The notes: a model not told the origin generated them from the letters alone. Positions 22,835 to 30,968 are shown, counted from the first letter of the stretch. The stretch is DNA of 30,989 nt from an uncultured Erysipelotrichaceae bacterium (GCA_934675465.1 CAKUQM010000022.1:1-30989), one strand, 5' to 3'. Numbers and translations: made by a program.

Positions 22835-23000
22835 AAAATGGACTGCTACTATTTGTAATAGTAAGCTTTTGGGAACGCCACACTTTAGTATATCAGCTAC
22901 TTAGAGGTGTATGCTATTTACCATGGCTTGAACCAAGCCAATTTGTGAGGACTTATGCGATTTGTGTAAGTCCTCTATTTTTTATGTTAATGGCTGCGTT
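22835..23000 (-). ncRNA. Candidate omegaRNA at the 3' end of tnpB
   Basis: TnpB nucleases are guided by an RNA made from the 3' end of tnpB and the right end of the element, with the guide taken from the flank. Here a 9-bp stem (22947-22955 with 22967-22975) contains the tnpB stop codon. A 7-bp stem follows (22924-22930 with 22934-22940), then a 9-bp stem with one bulge (22845-22853 with 22857-22866). On this model the guide would start near 22840 and read leftward toward the GLUG gene. Boundaries are inferred from fold only. Confidence 0.5.
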
Positions 23001-24113
23001 AACATCTCTATCTAAGATATTTTGGCATTTATCACATTTCCATTCTCTAACTTTTAGCCATCCGTATCGGTTGTATCCAAGCTTGTTGTTTGTGCTTCCA
23101 CAAATATTGCATGTTTGCGAAGTAAAGGAAGATTCTACGGTGATTAGAGTTTTCCCATACCATTCACATTTATATCTAATCATTTCGATAAGAGTGTTCC
23201 AACCAGCATTACTAATTGCTCTAGCTAGACTGTGGTTCTTAAGCATTACTTTTGTCTTTAAATCCTCTAAAATAATTACATCGTAATTTTGTACAAGATG
23301 ATAGCTCAGCTTATGAAGGTAATCTTTTCTTTGGTTTGTAATTTTCTCGTGATACTTAGCAACCATTGCCCTTGCTGTTTGATAATTTTTAAAATCATAC
23401 AGTGTTTTTGAAGGATCGCTTTTAATGACTTTCTTGGCTTTCGAAAGTCTTCTAGCGGCTATTTTTTGCCAGTAGTGAAGCTGATTTTCTAAATGTTTAT
23501 CAAATCTCGGTAACGGTATTTTTGTGCCATCGTCAAATGTGGCAAGCTCCTTAAGCCCTAAGTCGATGCCAACCTTTTTCTTAGTTAGTGATAATTTCTC
23601 TACTTCGGTTTCACAAAGTACCGAAACAAAAAATTTTCCACTTGGTTTTAATCTAACGGTTGCTCTTTTGATTTTTCCTTGTGGTACTGTGCCTTTAAAG
23701 TAAACAATACCAATCTTAGGCAATCTGATATGATGATTGTCAATAATGCGAATGTTATTATTTACACATTTTGAGGTATATGTTTGCTCGTATTTTTTGG
23801 ATTTAAATCTTGGGTGCTTAGAGTTCTTTTTAAAAAATCTCATAAAGGCAAAGTTGATATCATCGGATACGACGGTTAGAGCGGTTGAGTCAACTTCTTT
23901 TAGCCAAGGATATTCCCTCTTTACTTGTGGCAAAATGCGGTTAAGACTATATGTTGTAAGAAATTTTGATTTTGGATTATTTTCATATCTTTTATTTTCC
24001 ATATCAAGAAAATTATTCCAAAGCCATCTAACACAACCAAAAGTAGAACATAATCTAGAATACTGTTCCTCATTTGGGTATATGCGAATGTTGTTTCCTT
24101 TTAATATCATCAT
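22953..24113 (-). CDS. tnpB: RNA-guided endonuclease TnpB
   Basis: A 386-residue TnpB. The N-terminal helix-turn-helix region has RIYPNEEQYSRLCSTFGCVR and WLWNNFL. The split RuvC domain is intact: GIDLGLKELATF (first Asp), IILEDLKTK (Glu) and DRDVNAAINI (last Asp). A zinc finger, CNICG...CDKC, lies between the last two motifs. It cleaves DNA next to a short target-adjacent motif, guided by RNA from its own 3' end, and helps retain the element at its donor site. Starts at 24113 or 24110 are both possible; no clear ribosome site is seen. No truncation or frameshift is evident, so it is probably active. Confidence 0.9.
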   Translation of the reverse strand: MMILKGNNIRIYPNEEQYSRLCSTFGCVRWLWNNFLDMENKRYENNPKSKFLTTYSLNRILPQVKREYPWLKEVDSTALTVVSDDINFAFMRFFKKNSKHPRFKSKKYEQTYTSKCVNNNIRIIDNHHIRLPKIGIVYFKGTVPQGKIKRATVRLKPSGKFFVSVLCETEVEKLSLTKKKVGIDLGLKELATFDDGTKIPLPRFDKHLENQLHYWQKIAARRLSKAKKVIKSDPSKTLYDFKNYQTARAMVAKYHEKITNQRKDYLHKLSYHLVQNYDVIILEDLKTKVMLKNHSLARAISNAGWNTLIEMIRYKCEWYGKTLITVESSFTSQTCNICGSTNNKLGYNRYGWLKVREWKCDKCQNILDRDVNAAINIKNRGLTQIA

Positions 24114-24294
24114 CAAAGATATTCTAACTTACTTTGTCTATAAAAAATTCCCATATTATTCCCATCAGTTATCAACAATTGTGGAAAAGTTTTGTGTCCA
24201 ACTATTATCATTTTCACATGATTTACACAAAATAGTGGTATAAAGTAATCAAATAAATGATTAATGATTTTTTCATTTAATACCTTCCAACGTG

Positions 24295-24316
24295 AAAAGC
24301 CCCAATAAGGCTTTTT
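24295..24316 (+). terminator. Orphan plus-strand terminator before degV
   Basis: Perfect 7-bp stem AAAAGCC/GGCTTTT (24295-24301 with 24309-24315) with a T-rich right arm. The nearest plus-strand gene upstream is the GLUG gene, about 1.5 kb away across the TnpB element. It may be the original terminator of the MMPL-GLUG operon, or an attenuator in the degV leader. Confidence 0.6.
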
Positions 24317-24366
24317 ACTTTTGGAGAGTTCTTGATATAAAATATCTAATGTTAGGAGAAAAAATT

Positions 24367-25242
24367 ATGACAAATTATGTTGTTGCTTGTTGTTCTACTG
24401 CTGATTTAAGTGAAGATATTTTCACTAAGAGAAATATTCCTTATGTGCCATTTACTTTTACAGTTGATGGTAAGACATATAATGATGACTATGGTAAGTC
24501 TTATCCAATTGATAAGTTCTATGCAGATATCAAGAATGGTATGCAACCAATGACATCTCAGGTTAATGTGGAAACTTATATGGAGATGTTTGAGCCTATT
24601 TTAAAAGAAGGTAAGGATGTTTTACATTTAACATTGACTAGTGGCATTTCTGGTTCTATTAATTCTGCCAATAGTGCTGCAGCTTTATTAAATGATAAGT
24701 ATGATAATAAGGTTCATGTGGTGGATTCCTTATGTGCAAGTTCTGGCTATGGCTTATTAGTTACTATGGTTAAGGATAATCAAGATGCAGGCATGTCTTT
24801 AGAGGATAATCTAGCTTGGATTGAAGATAATAAGAGAAAGATTATTCACTGGTTTTTCTCAAGTGACTTATCTTCTTATGTAAGAGGTGGTCGTATTTCT
24901 AAGGCTGCTGGTTTAATTGGTGGTGCTTTACAAATTTGTCCGCTTATGACTGTTTCTGATGCTGGTAAGCTTGAGATCTTCGAGAAGATTAGAACTAAGA
25001 AGAAGGCTATGAAAAGACTTGTTGAGAAGATGATGGATGAGGTTGGTCCTGATTATGATGGTTATGTATACATGTGTAATTCAGCTTGTTATGATGATGC
25101 ATGTATGATGACTGAGATGATTAAGGAAAGCTTCCATAATGTGAAGGAAGTTAGCATCTTTAATATAGGTACTGTTATTGGTTCCCATACAGGCCCTGGA
25201 ACAATCGCTGTGTTCTTTAAGGGAAATAAGAGAGCTTTATAA
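24367..25242 (+). CDS. DegV-family fatty-acid-binding protein
   Basis: A 291-residue DegV protein. Family features are ACCSTADLSEDIFTKRNI at the N-terminus, TSQVNVETYMEMFEP, LHLTLTSGISGSINSA, VDSLCASSGYGLLV, the loop SYVRGGRISKAAGLIGGALQ and GSHTGPGTIAVFF near the C-terminus. DegV/FakB proteins bind fatty acids and can present them to a FakA kinase. AGGAG (24353-24357) is nine bases before ATG 24367; the ORF extends upstream to 24292, but that stretch includes the hairpin. It is monocistronic between two terminators. Its cargo cannot be told from sequence. Confidence 0.93.
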   Translation: MTNYVVACCSTADLSEDIFTKRNIPYVPFTFTVDGKTYNDDYGKSYPIDKFYADIKNGMQPMTSQVNVETYMEMFEPILKEGKDVLHLTLTSGISGSINSANSAAALLNDKYDNKVHVVDSLCASSGYGLLVTMVKDNQDAGMSLEDNLAWIEDNKRKIIHWFFSSDLSSYVRGGRISKAAGLIGGALQICPLMTVSDAGKLEIFEKIRTKKKAMKRLVEKMMDEVGPDYDGYVYMCNSACYDDACMMTEMIKESFHNVKEVSIFNIGTVIGSHTGPGTIAVFFKGNKRAL

Positions 25243-25265
25243 TAATTATTACAATTTATAACAAC

Positions 25266-25300
25266 AAAGATTGAGTTAAAATTTGACCCAATCTTTTTTT
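25266..25300 (+). terminator. Intrinsic terminator of degV
   Basis: An 8-bp stem AAAGATTG/CAATCTTT (25266-25273 with 25289-25296) with partial inner pairing is followed by a run of T. Confidence 0.85.
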
Positions 25301-25368
25301 ATTTTGCTTTACTATTAACAATAAAAACGATTGGTGATAAAACTTTTTGTACAATCTAAGTTCAAAAA

Positions 25369-25389
25369 ATTTCACCAAAAGCGTGAAAT
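25369..25389. promoter_or_regulatory. Inverted repeat upstream of the PRD regulator
   Basis: ATTTCAC/GTGAAAT with a 7-base spacer lies 55 bases before the PRD regulator start. A related GGTGATAAAAC occurs at about 25333. It may be an autoregulatory operator. The rest of the roughly 200-base gap holds only the degV terminator and A+T-rich sequence. Confidence 0.4.
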
Positions 25390-25443
25390 ACACTGAGCTT
25401 GTTCGGAGAAAGAAAGAAGAGATAATTAAAGTAGGTAAGAGAT

Positions 25444-27531
25444 ATGAATATACGTCAAAAATATGAGTTAAGTATTCTGATTAAAGATGGAAAATTCAAC
25501 TTAGATAAGTTGGCGGAGACATTTAATGTTAATGCTAGAACAATAAGAAATGATATTGTTCAAATAGAGGATTATCTTAAAAACAAGAATGTCAAAGCAA
25601 CTATTGAGGTAAAGAATAAAATCATCACAATTAATATACTTAAAGATATTAAATTAGAAGATTTAGTTGAAATCAATTATCAAGATTTTTATTCTGATCG
25701 TATCTCAAATGAAGAGAGAGTTTTGTTAATATTGTCTGATTTATGTTGGTCTGATGGATATCTAACAATTCAAGATTTAGCTGATAAATATTTTGTTTCT
25801 AGAGGAACCATTAATAGTGATATCGTTTCTATTAAAGAATACTGTGATAAGAATGGAATTAATTTTGTGTCCGCTAGAGGAAAGGGCATCGGCATAGATG
25901 AAGATGAGAAGAATCGTAGAAAATACTTAGCTAGTATTATTAAGGAATTTGCTTATCTAAATCAAAAAGTCAATCTAGATATGTCAATTTATGGCCAATG
26001 GTTTGATTTGGATGAGATAAATAAAATTCAAGCTATTGTAAATGAAGTTGATGAGATATTTAATGTATCATTAACAGATGTTGCTTATGAAGCGTTGATT
26101 GTGCATATTGCGTTATCAATCGAAAGATTTAAGGGTGGCAACGATGATGAAGAGTTGCCTAGCGAAGAATTGGAGAATATCGATTCATTACAGTACAAAA
26201 TTGCAAGTACTTTGGTAGAAATGATAAACGAGGAGTTTAACATATCACTAGGTGAAAATGAAATATATTATATTGCTGTTCATATAGCGGCTAAATCTGG
26301 AGTTATAGTTGCTCAAGAAAAACGTGGAGATAACTTCCTTGAATATTATTGTTTAAGACTAATTAATAATGTTGGTTTGTTGTTAAATGTCGATTTGTCC
26401 AATGATAAGCATTTATTTAATAGTTTATTTCAACATTTGTGTGCTTGTGAGTATCGAAATAGGAACAATATTTTGTTGGATAATCCTTTGAAAGATGAAT
26501 TAAAGAATAATTACAAAGATTTATTCGAAATAGTTAAGGCTGTAATTATTGATGTTAATGAACCTGATGTGATTATACCTAGTGATGATGAAATCGCTTA
26601 TGTAATGTTGCACTTTTGCACGGCGATAAAAAGAGACATCAAACAAATTAAACCCTTAAGGGTTTTGGTTGTTTGTGCAACTGGAATTGGAACAGCCGAG
26701 TTACTCAGTTTGGGGCTAAAGGAAAACTTTAATTTTGAAATAGTTGATAAGTTAGCTAAACATCAACTAAAAGATGAAAAATACTTGAATGATGTAGATT
26801 TAATTATTTCAACAGTGCCGTTAAAATCAAGGATACCTAGTGTGGTAGTTAGTCCTATTTTAAAGGAAAAAGACATTATAGATATAAAACACTTTATCAA
26901 TAGACTTGATTTGGTTGGTAAATTAGATATTAAAAGTACAAAGATGTCTAAAACTGCTGTCATGCTTAAGGATTTGTTAAATAAATATCCATCTAATAAA
27001 GATGAAGAAATACTTATAGAGAAAATTAAAACATTATTACTAAATGAAAAGGGAGAAAAAAATTATATGCTAAGCGACTTAATAAGGAAGGAAACAATAG
27101 CTTTGGGTCTTGAAGTTAATGATTGGCAAGACGCAGTTAGAAAGGCAGGACAGCTATTGATTGACGACGGTTCTATTACAGAAGAATACATTGATGGTGC
27201 AATTGAGAATGTGAAAGAATTAGGGCCATACATAGTGATTACTAAAGGCATCGCCTTGCCACATGCTACAAACAAGGTTGGGGTTAATAGAACAGCCATG
27301 TCATTAATTACTTTGAAGAATCCCGTAAATTTTGGAAATAAGAACAACGATCCTGTTGATACTGTGTTTATGCTTGCAACAACTGATTCAACTTCGCATC
27401 TTGGAGCTTTACAAGATTTGTCGGAATTCTTGGGAGATGAAGAGTTTCTTAATATTTTAAGACACGATACTACAATTGAAAAAATTTTAGCTTTTATAGC
27501 TACAAATGAAATAAAGAAAGGAGGTAAGTAA
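25444..27531 (+). CDS. PRD-containing PTS regulator with EIIB-like and EIIA domains (MtlR/LicR type)
   Basis: A 695-residue transcriptional activator of the MtlR/ManR/LicR class. Two N-terminal helix-turn-helix modules (about 1-65, and 85-150 with YFVSRGTINSDIVS) are followed by PRD1 (about 175-290, histidines in VHIALSIERF and YIAVHIAAKSG) and PRD2 (about 300-395, histidines in LFQHLCA and VMLHFCTA). An EIIB-like domain (about 403-495, VLVVCATGIGTAE) and an EIIA domain (542-695, GIALPHATNKVG, His607) complete it. Phosphorylation of the PRD, EIIB and EIIA sites normally links activity to HPr and the cognate PTS. It is one base upstream of EIIB of module 3 and so should control that operon. 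Met542, with GGGAG upstream, begins exactly at the EIIA domain and may be an internal start. Confidence 0.92.
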   Translation: MNIRQKYELSILIKDGKFNLDKLAETFNVNARTIRNDIVQIEDYLKNKNVKATIEVKNKIITINILKDIKLEDLVEINYQDFYSDRISNEERVLLILSDLCWSDGYLTIQDLADKYFVSRGTINSDIVSIKEYCDKNGINFVSARGKGIGIDEDEKNRRKYLASIIKEFAYLNQKVNLDMSIYGQWFDLDEINKIQAIVNEVDEIFNVSLTDVAYEALIVHIALSIERFKGGNDDEELPSEELENIDSLQYKIASTLVEMINEEFNISLGENEIYYIAVHIAAKSGVIVAQEKRGDNFLEYYCLRLINNVGLLLNVDLSNDKHLFNSLFQHLCACEYRNRNNILLDNPLKDELKNNYKDLFEIVKAVIIDVNEPDVIIPSDDEIAYVMLHFCTAIKRDIKQIKPLRVLVVCATGIGTAELLSLGLKENFNFEIVDKLAKHQLKDEKYLNDVDLIISTVPLKSRIPSVVVSPILKEKDIIDIKHFINRLDLVGKLDIKSTKMSKTAVMLKDLLNKYPSNKDEEILIEKIKTLLLNEKGEKNYMLSDLIRKETIALGLEVNDWQDAVRKAGQLLIDDGSITEEYIDGAIENVKELGPYIVITKGIALPHATNKVGVNRTAMSLITLKNPVNFGNKNNDPVDTVFMLATTDSTSHLGALQDLSEFLGDEEFLNILRHDTTIEKILAFIATNEIKKGGK
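27051..27069 (+). promoter_or_regulatory. Possible internal ribosome site for a free EIIA
   Basis: GGGAG (27051-27055) lies 11 bases before an in-frame ATG (27067) inside the PRD regulator gene. Starting here gives a 154-residue EIIA with its phosphohistidine at residue 66, closely matching the free-standing EIIA at 10731 (152 residues, His67). The spacing is longer than ideal, so use is unproven. Confidence 0.45.
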
Positions 27532-27532
27532 G

Positions 27533-27823
27533 ATGAACACCAAAAAAGCATTAATCATGTGTCGTACAGGAATGGGTAGTTCTATGATGCTGAAAATCAA
27601 GGTTGATAAATTGATTGATAAAAATAAGTATCCATTGGATGTTACACATGATGCGTTTAGCGGATTTGCTGGTCAACAAAATGTTGATATTATCATCACC
27701 ATGGAAGATTTAATTGATGAATTTAAAGATTCTTCTGCTTATGTCATCGGTGTTAAAGACATCATGGATGTTGATTATCTAGAAAGAGAACTAAACAAGT
27801 ATTTTGAAAGTCAAAAACAATAA
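27533..27823 (+). CDS. PTS EIIB, ascorbate type, module 3
   Basis: EIIB of 96 residues with phosphocysteine loop MCRTGMGSSMM (Cys10). The start lies one base after the PRD regulator stop, with AAAGGAGG ahead of it inside the regulator's last codons, so translation is coupled. Together with the following EIIC it makes a PTS lacking a separate EIIA gene; the EIIA domain of the regulator could fill that role. Confidence 0.92.
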   Translation: MNTKKALIMCRTGMGSSMMLKIKVDKLIDKNKYPLDVTHDAFSGFAGQQNVDIIITMEDLIDEFKDSSAYVIGVKDIMDVDYLERELNKYFESQKQ

Positions 27824-27842
27824 TAAGAGAGGGGAGTAAATT

Positions 27843-29114
27843 ATGGCTTTTTTACAATTCATAGTCTATGACGTATTAGGTCAGGCTGCATTATTGATCG
27901 GTTTAATGGCATTAGTAGGCCTATTAATCCAACACAAACCTGCTGATAAGGTTATTTCAGGAACAATTAAAACTATCGTAGGTTTCTTAATTTTCGGTAT
28001 TGGTTCAGGTGCTGCACAAACAGCGTTGAATGGTTTCCAATACTTATTCTCAACAGCTTTCGGATTAGAGGGTGTTACACCTATTTCTGAAGCTATTACT
28101 GCACAAGCACAAACTGCTTTCCCTATGGTTATCGCATTAATCATGGTATTCGGTTTCGTTTGTAACTTAATTATCGCTAGATTCACTAAGTTTAAGTACA
28201 TTTTCTTAACAGGTGGACACAGCTTATTCTTAAGTGCTTTATTAGCTATTCTATTAAAGGCTTTAGGTTTAAGCGATGTTGCTGCTATCGCAATTGGTTC
28301 AATCATTCATGGTTTTGCAGCTGCTATATATCCTGCAATTGCACAAAAGTCTATGAATGCAGTTACAGGTTCTGACGAAATCGCAATTGGCCACTATTGC
28401 ACATTAGCTTATGCTTTATCAGGTTGGTTAGGTTCTAAAGTTGGCGATCCTAAGGATAGTACTGAAAACATTAAGCTTCCTGGTTGGTTATCAATGTTTA
28501 AGGATTATATCGTTTCAGTATCTCTATCAGTAGGTATCTTCTACTATGTTGCTGCTATCGTATGTGGTCAAACTGTAGTTGAAAGTGTTTCTGGTGGTGT
28601 TCATTGGTTGATTTATCCATTAATGCAAACATTAACATTTACAGGTGGTTTATATGTAATTATCACAGGTGTTCGTTTGTTCTTGGGTGAAATCGTTCCA
28701 GCATTCGTTGGTATTTCTGAAAAGTTTATCCCTGGAGCTAAACCAGCATTGGATTGCCCAGTTGTATTCCCATATGCTCCAACTGCTACAGTATTAGGCT
28801 TTATCTCAGCTTATGCTGCTGGTTTAATTTGCATGTTTATCATGGCTGCATTAGGAACTACTGTTATGATTCCAGTTGCAATTCCATTCTTCTTTATTGG
28901 TGCAACAGCCGGTGTATTTGGTAATGCACGTGGTGGATGGAAAGGCTGTGTTCTAGGTGCGTTTGTTACAGGTATCTTAATTTCTGTAGGACCAGCATTG
29001 ATTTATCCAATCATGCAAAGCGTTGGTCTATCAGGAACTAGTTTCCCAGAAACCGACTTTAACCTAATTGGTATTGTATTCAACGTTATTGGTAAGTTAC
29101 TAGGTAAATGGTAA
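27843..29114 (+). CDS. PTS EIIC, UlaA/SgaT type, module 3
   Basis: Polytopic EIIC of 423 residues, shorter than the other two (483 and 499) and clearly diverged. Shared landmarks are IKTIVGFLIFGIGSG, LTGGHSLF, IAIGHYCTLAYALSGWLG, IKLPGWLSMFKDYIVSVS, GVRLFLGEIVPAFVGIS, IPGAKPALDCPVVFPYAP and PFFFIGATAGVFGNARGG. The FDNAT motif of modules 1 and 2 is replaced by IGATA, and the C-terminal extension is missing, so the substrate probably differs. GGGGAG precedes ATG 27843. It lies between EIIB and the transketolase pair, separated from the latter by a hairpin. Codons are rich in TTC and ATC, as in the module 2 EIIC. Confidence 0.92.
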   Translation: MAFLQFIVYDVLGQAALLIGLMALVGLLIQHKPADKVISGTIKTIVGFLIFGIGSGAAQTALNGFQYLFSTAFGLEGVTPISEAITAQAQTAFPMVIALIMVFGFVCNLIIARFTKFKYIFLTGGHSLFLSALLAILLKALGLSDVAAIAIGSIIHGFAAAIYPAIAQKSMNAVTGSDEIAIGHYCTLAYALSGWLGSKVGDPKDSTENIKLPGWLSMFKDYIVSVSLSVGIFYYVAAIVCGQTVVESVSGGVHWLIYPLMQTLTFTGGLYVIITGVRLFLGEIVPAFVGISEKFIPGAKPALDCPVVFPYAPTATVLGFISAYAAGLICMFIMAALGTTVMIPVAIPFFFIGATAGVFGNARGGWKGCVLGAFVTGILISVGPALIYPIMQSVGLSGTSFPETDFNLIGIVFNVIGKLLGKW

Positions 29115-29121
29115 TAGTTTA

Positions 29122-29150
29122 AGGATGCCTGGTGTTATACCAGGCATCTT
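29122..29150 (+). terminator. Intercistronic hairpin between EIIC and transketolase
   Basis: Perfect 10-bp stem (29124-29133 with 29139-29148, loop GTTAT), extendable by weak pairs, followed by TTAATT rather than a T run. It is more likely a processing or attenuation element that sets transporter and transketolase levels than a full terminator. Confidence 0.55.
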
Positions 29151-29167
29151 AATTGAAAGGATTATAT

Positions 29168-29980
29168 ATGGAAGTAAAAGAATTAAAGAAAATCGCTAAT
29201 GACAATCGTAAAAGAATTGTTGATATGGTTTATCGTGCAAAAGTAGGGCATGTTGGTGGTGCGTTATCTGTTATCGATTTGGTTACTGCTATATCAGAAT
29301 TGGATATTGATTATTCATCTCCAAATAGAAGCAGAATTGTTCTTTCAAAAGGACATGCTTGCCCTGCTTTATATGCGGAGTTAGTTCAAAAAGGCATTTT
29401 AGAAGAAAGTGAATTAAACACTTTTAGAAGATTGAATTCAAGACTTCAAGGGCATCCATATACTCAAGATATACCTGAGCTTGATGCTACTACGGGTTTA
29501 CTAGGACAAGGTTTTTCAATGGCTGTTGGAATGGCAATTGTAAAAAAACAATATGATAAGGATCATCGTGTTTATGCGATTGCTGGAGATGGCGAAATGG
29601 ATGAGGGACAAATGTGGGAAGCTATCATGATGGCTGCACATAATAAATTAAATAATTTAATTTTCATTATTGACTACAACAAATTGTCTTCTACTCATCC
29701 TACTAATGAAATAATCAACCTTGAACCATTAGTAGAAAAGATGAAAGCTTTCAATTTGCATACTATTGAAATCGATGGAAATAATATGGAAGAAATTGTT
29801 AGGGCTTTAGATGAAGCTAAGCAGGTTGCGGACAAACCTATTGCTATAGTGGCAAATACAGTTAAGGGCAAGGGTGTTTCATTTATGGAAAATGTTGGTA
29901 AGTGGCATTCAAGTGGTTTGACTGATGAAGAATACAAAATTGCTATGGAAGATTTAAATCGTATTGAGGAGGCATTATAA
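29168..29980 (+). CDS. Transketolase, N-terminal subunit (module 3)
   Basis: TPP-binding half of a split transketolase, 270 residues: RIVDMVYRAKVGHVGGALSV, LSKGHACPALYAELV, GLLGQGFSMAVGMA, the TPP/Mg motif IAGDGEMDEGQMWEA and VKGKGVSFMEN. The usual Pro of the GHPGG motif is Val here (GHVGG), unlike the paralogue at 1-748. ATG 29168 is seven bases after AAAGGA; the upstream TTG at 29153 is unlikely. Its stop overlaps the start of the C-terminal subunit by one base. Placed directly after a PTS, it probably acts on the ketose phosphate that the PTS delivers. Split transketolases of other pathways, such as those for apulose-4-phosphate, show that this family can be dedicated to unusual ketoses. 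Confidence 0.93.
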   Translation: MEVKELKKIANDNRKRIVDMVYRAKVGHVGGALSVIDLVTAISELDIDYSSPNRSRIVLSKGHACPALYAELVQKGILEESELNTFRRLNSRLQGHPYTQDIPELDATTGLLGQGFSMAVGMAIVKKQYDKDHRVYAIAGDGEMDEGQMWEAIMMAAHNKLNNLIFIIDYNKLSSTHPTNEIINLEPLVEKMKAFNLHTIEIDGNNMEEIVRALDEAKQVADKPIAIVANTVKGKGVSFMENVGKWHSSGLTDEEYKIAMEDLNRIEEAL

Positions 29981-30906
29981 TGGCATACAATACAATCACA
30001 TTAAGAGAATTAATTGGTGACATGTTGAATGAAGTTGCTTCAACTAGAGATGATATTTATGTAATTGATAGTGACTTGGCCAAATCAACTACTACAAATA
30101 AATTTGAGACTTTGCATAAGGAACACTTTGTTGAAACTGGTATTGCTGAACAAAATGCTATGTCTATCGCTGCCGGTATTGCTAGGGAGGGTAAAGTCCC
30201 TTTCTATGTGAACTTTGCAATGTTTGTGTCTGGAACTGCTTGGACTCAATTAAGACAAATTTGTTATGCAAAAGAAAATGTTAAATTAATCGCAACCCAT
30301 CCAGGTATGGATGGTGGGTATGACGGAGCCACACACCACGCTAATGAAGATATTGCTTTGATGCGTGTACTGCCAAATTTAAGAGTGTTGGTTCCGTCAA
30401 ATCCTGATGAATTAAGGGCTGCGATTAACCTAGCTTTAGAATATGATGGACCTGTTTATATTCGTTGCGTAAGAGATAGCGTGCCTAACCTTCCTGCAAC
30501 AGGAGAGCTTGCTTTTGGCAAATCAACTATAGTTAAGGACTTAGGTGATGATTTTGCTTTAGTTTATGAAGGGACAAGCGCGGATTTGGCGTTTAGATCT
30601 TTTGAAGAAGCAACTAAGCAAGGACTAAAAGGAAAATTGGTGAATGTTTTCTCTATCAAACCATTTGATACAGAAACAATATTATCTTTAGCACAATCTG
30701 TTGGCAAAATAGTTACAGTAGAAAATCATTCAGTACTTGGTGGATTAGGTTCACTGGTTGCTGAAACAATTTCTTCATTAGATCATCATGGAAAACTATA
30801 TAGAGTTGGCGTAAATGATGTATTTACTGAATCTGGTCCTAGTAAAGATATCAAAGAAAAATACGGTCTAAATGTAGAAAATGTATTGAACTATATTAAA
30901 AAATAA
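29980..30906 (+). CDS. Transketolase, C-terminal subunit (module 3)
   Basis: The 308-residue partner half, with the pyrimidine-binding (about 1-170) and C-terminal regulatory (about 185-305) domains. Motifs are IYVIDSDLAKSTTTN, FVETGIAEQNAMSIAAGIA (the Glu that activates TPP), GGYDGATHHANEDIALMRVL, VLVPSNPDELRAA, GPVYIRCVRD and VTVENHSVLGGLGS. It couples translationally with the N-terminal subunit (TAATG). With it, the window contains one complete split transketolase plus half of a second at the left edge. Confidence 0.94.
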   Translation: MAYNTITLRELIGDMLNEVASTRDDIYVIDSDLAKSTTTNKFETLHKEHFVETGIAEQNAMSIAAGIAREGKVPFYVNFAMFVSGTAWTQLRQICYAKENVKLIATHPGMDGGYDGATHHANEDIALMRVLPNLRVLVPSNPDELRAAINLALEYDGPVYIRCVRDSVPNLPATGELAFGKSTIVKDLGDDFALVYEGTSADLAFRSFEEATKQGLKGKLVNVFSIKPFDTETILSLAQSVGKIVTVENHSVLGGLGSLVAETISSLDHHGKLYRVGVNDVFTESGPSKDIKEKYGLNVENVLNYIKK

Positions 30907-30913
30907 TTAAAAG

Positions 30914-30957
30914 GGGCTGTTACGAAATGACTAATTTCTAACAGCCCTTTCTTTTGT
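30914..30957 (+). terminator. Intrinsic terminator of PTS module 3
   Basis: A 9-bp stem (30914-30922 with 30939-30947) encloses a further 5-bp helix (30924-30928 with 30934-30938), followed by a T-rich tract to about 30957. It directly follows the transketolase stop. Confidence 0.88.
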
Positions 30958-30968
30958 TTAAAATAGGA

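Larger units (their letters stand above)
22830..24240 (-). mobile_element. Solo TnpB element, IS200/IS605 type
   Basis: A leftward unit with tnpB, three hairpins at its 3' side (22845-22866, 22924-22940, 22947-22975) and a foldable 5' side. On the minus strand the 5' side carries CCACTATT pairing with AATAGTTGG across about 24195-24237, with an inner TCAT/ATGA. No Y1 transposase (TnpA) gene is present, so it would need TnpA in trans. It sits in the GLUG-DegV gap without breaking a gene. The exact ends are estimates, because IS200/IS605 elements make no target duplication. Confidence 0.65.

Noticed and set aside
24165..24190. DnaA-box-like TTATCAACA and, on the other strand, TTTTCCACA
   Set aside because: Only two imperfect boxes, no dnaA or dnaN nearby, and they fall within the 5' side of the TnpB element; not an origin.
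22777..24243. Plus-strand ORFs (22777-23286 and 23737-24243) opposite tnpB
   Set aside because: They are antisense shadows of an intact TnpB with all catalytic motifs and have no ribosome sites.
25300..25443. Possible riboswitch or antiterminator leader before the PRD regulator
   Set aside because: After the degV terminator I see only one short inverted repeat and no terminator-antiterminator pair; this regulator class normally acts on DNA.
27063..27551. Long minus-strand ORF opposite the EIIA domain and EIIB start
   Set aside because: It is antisense to well-supported domains and shows no recognisable features.
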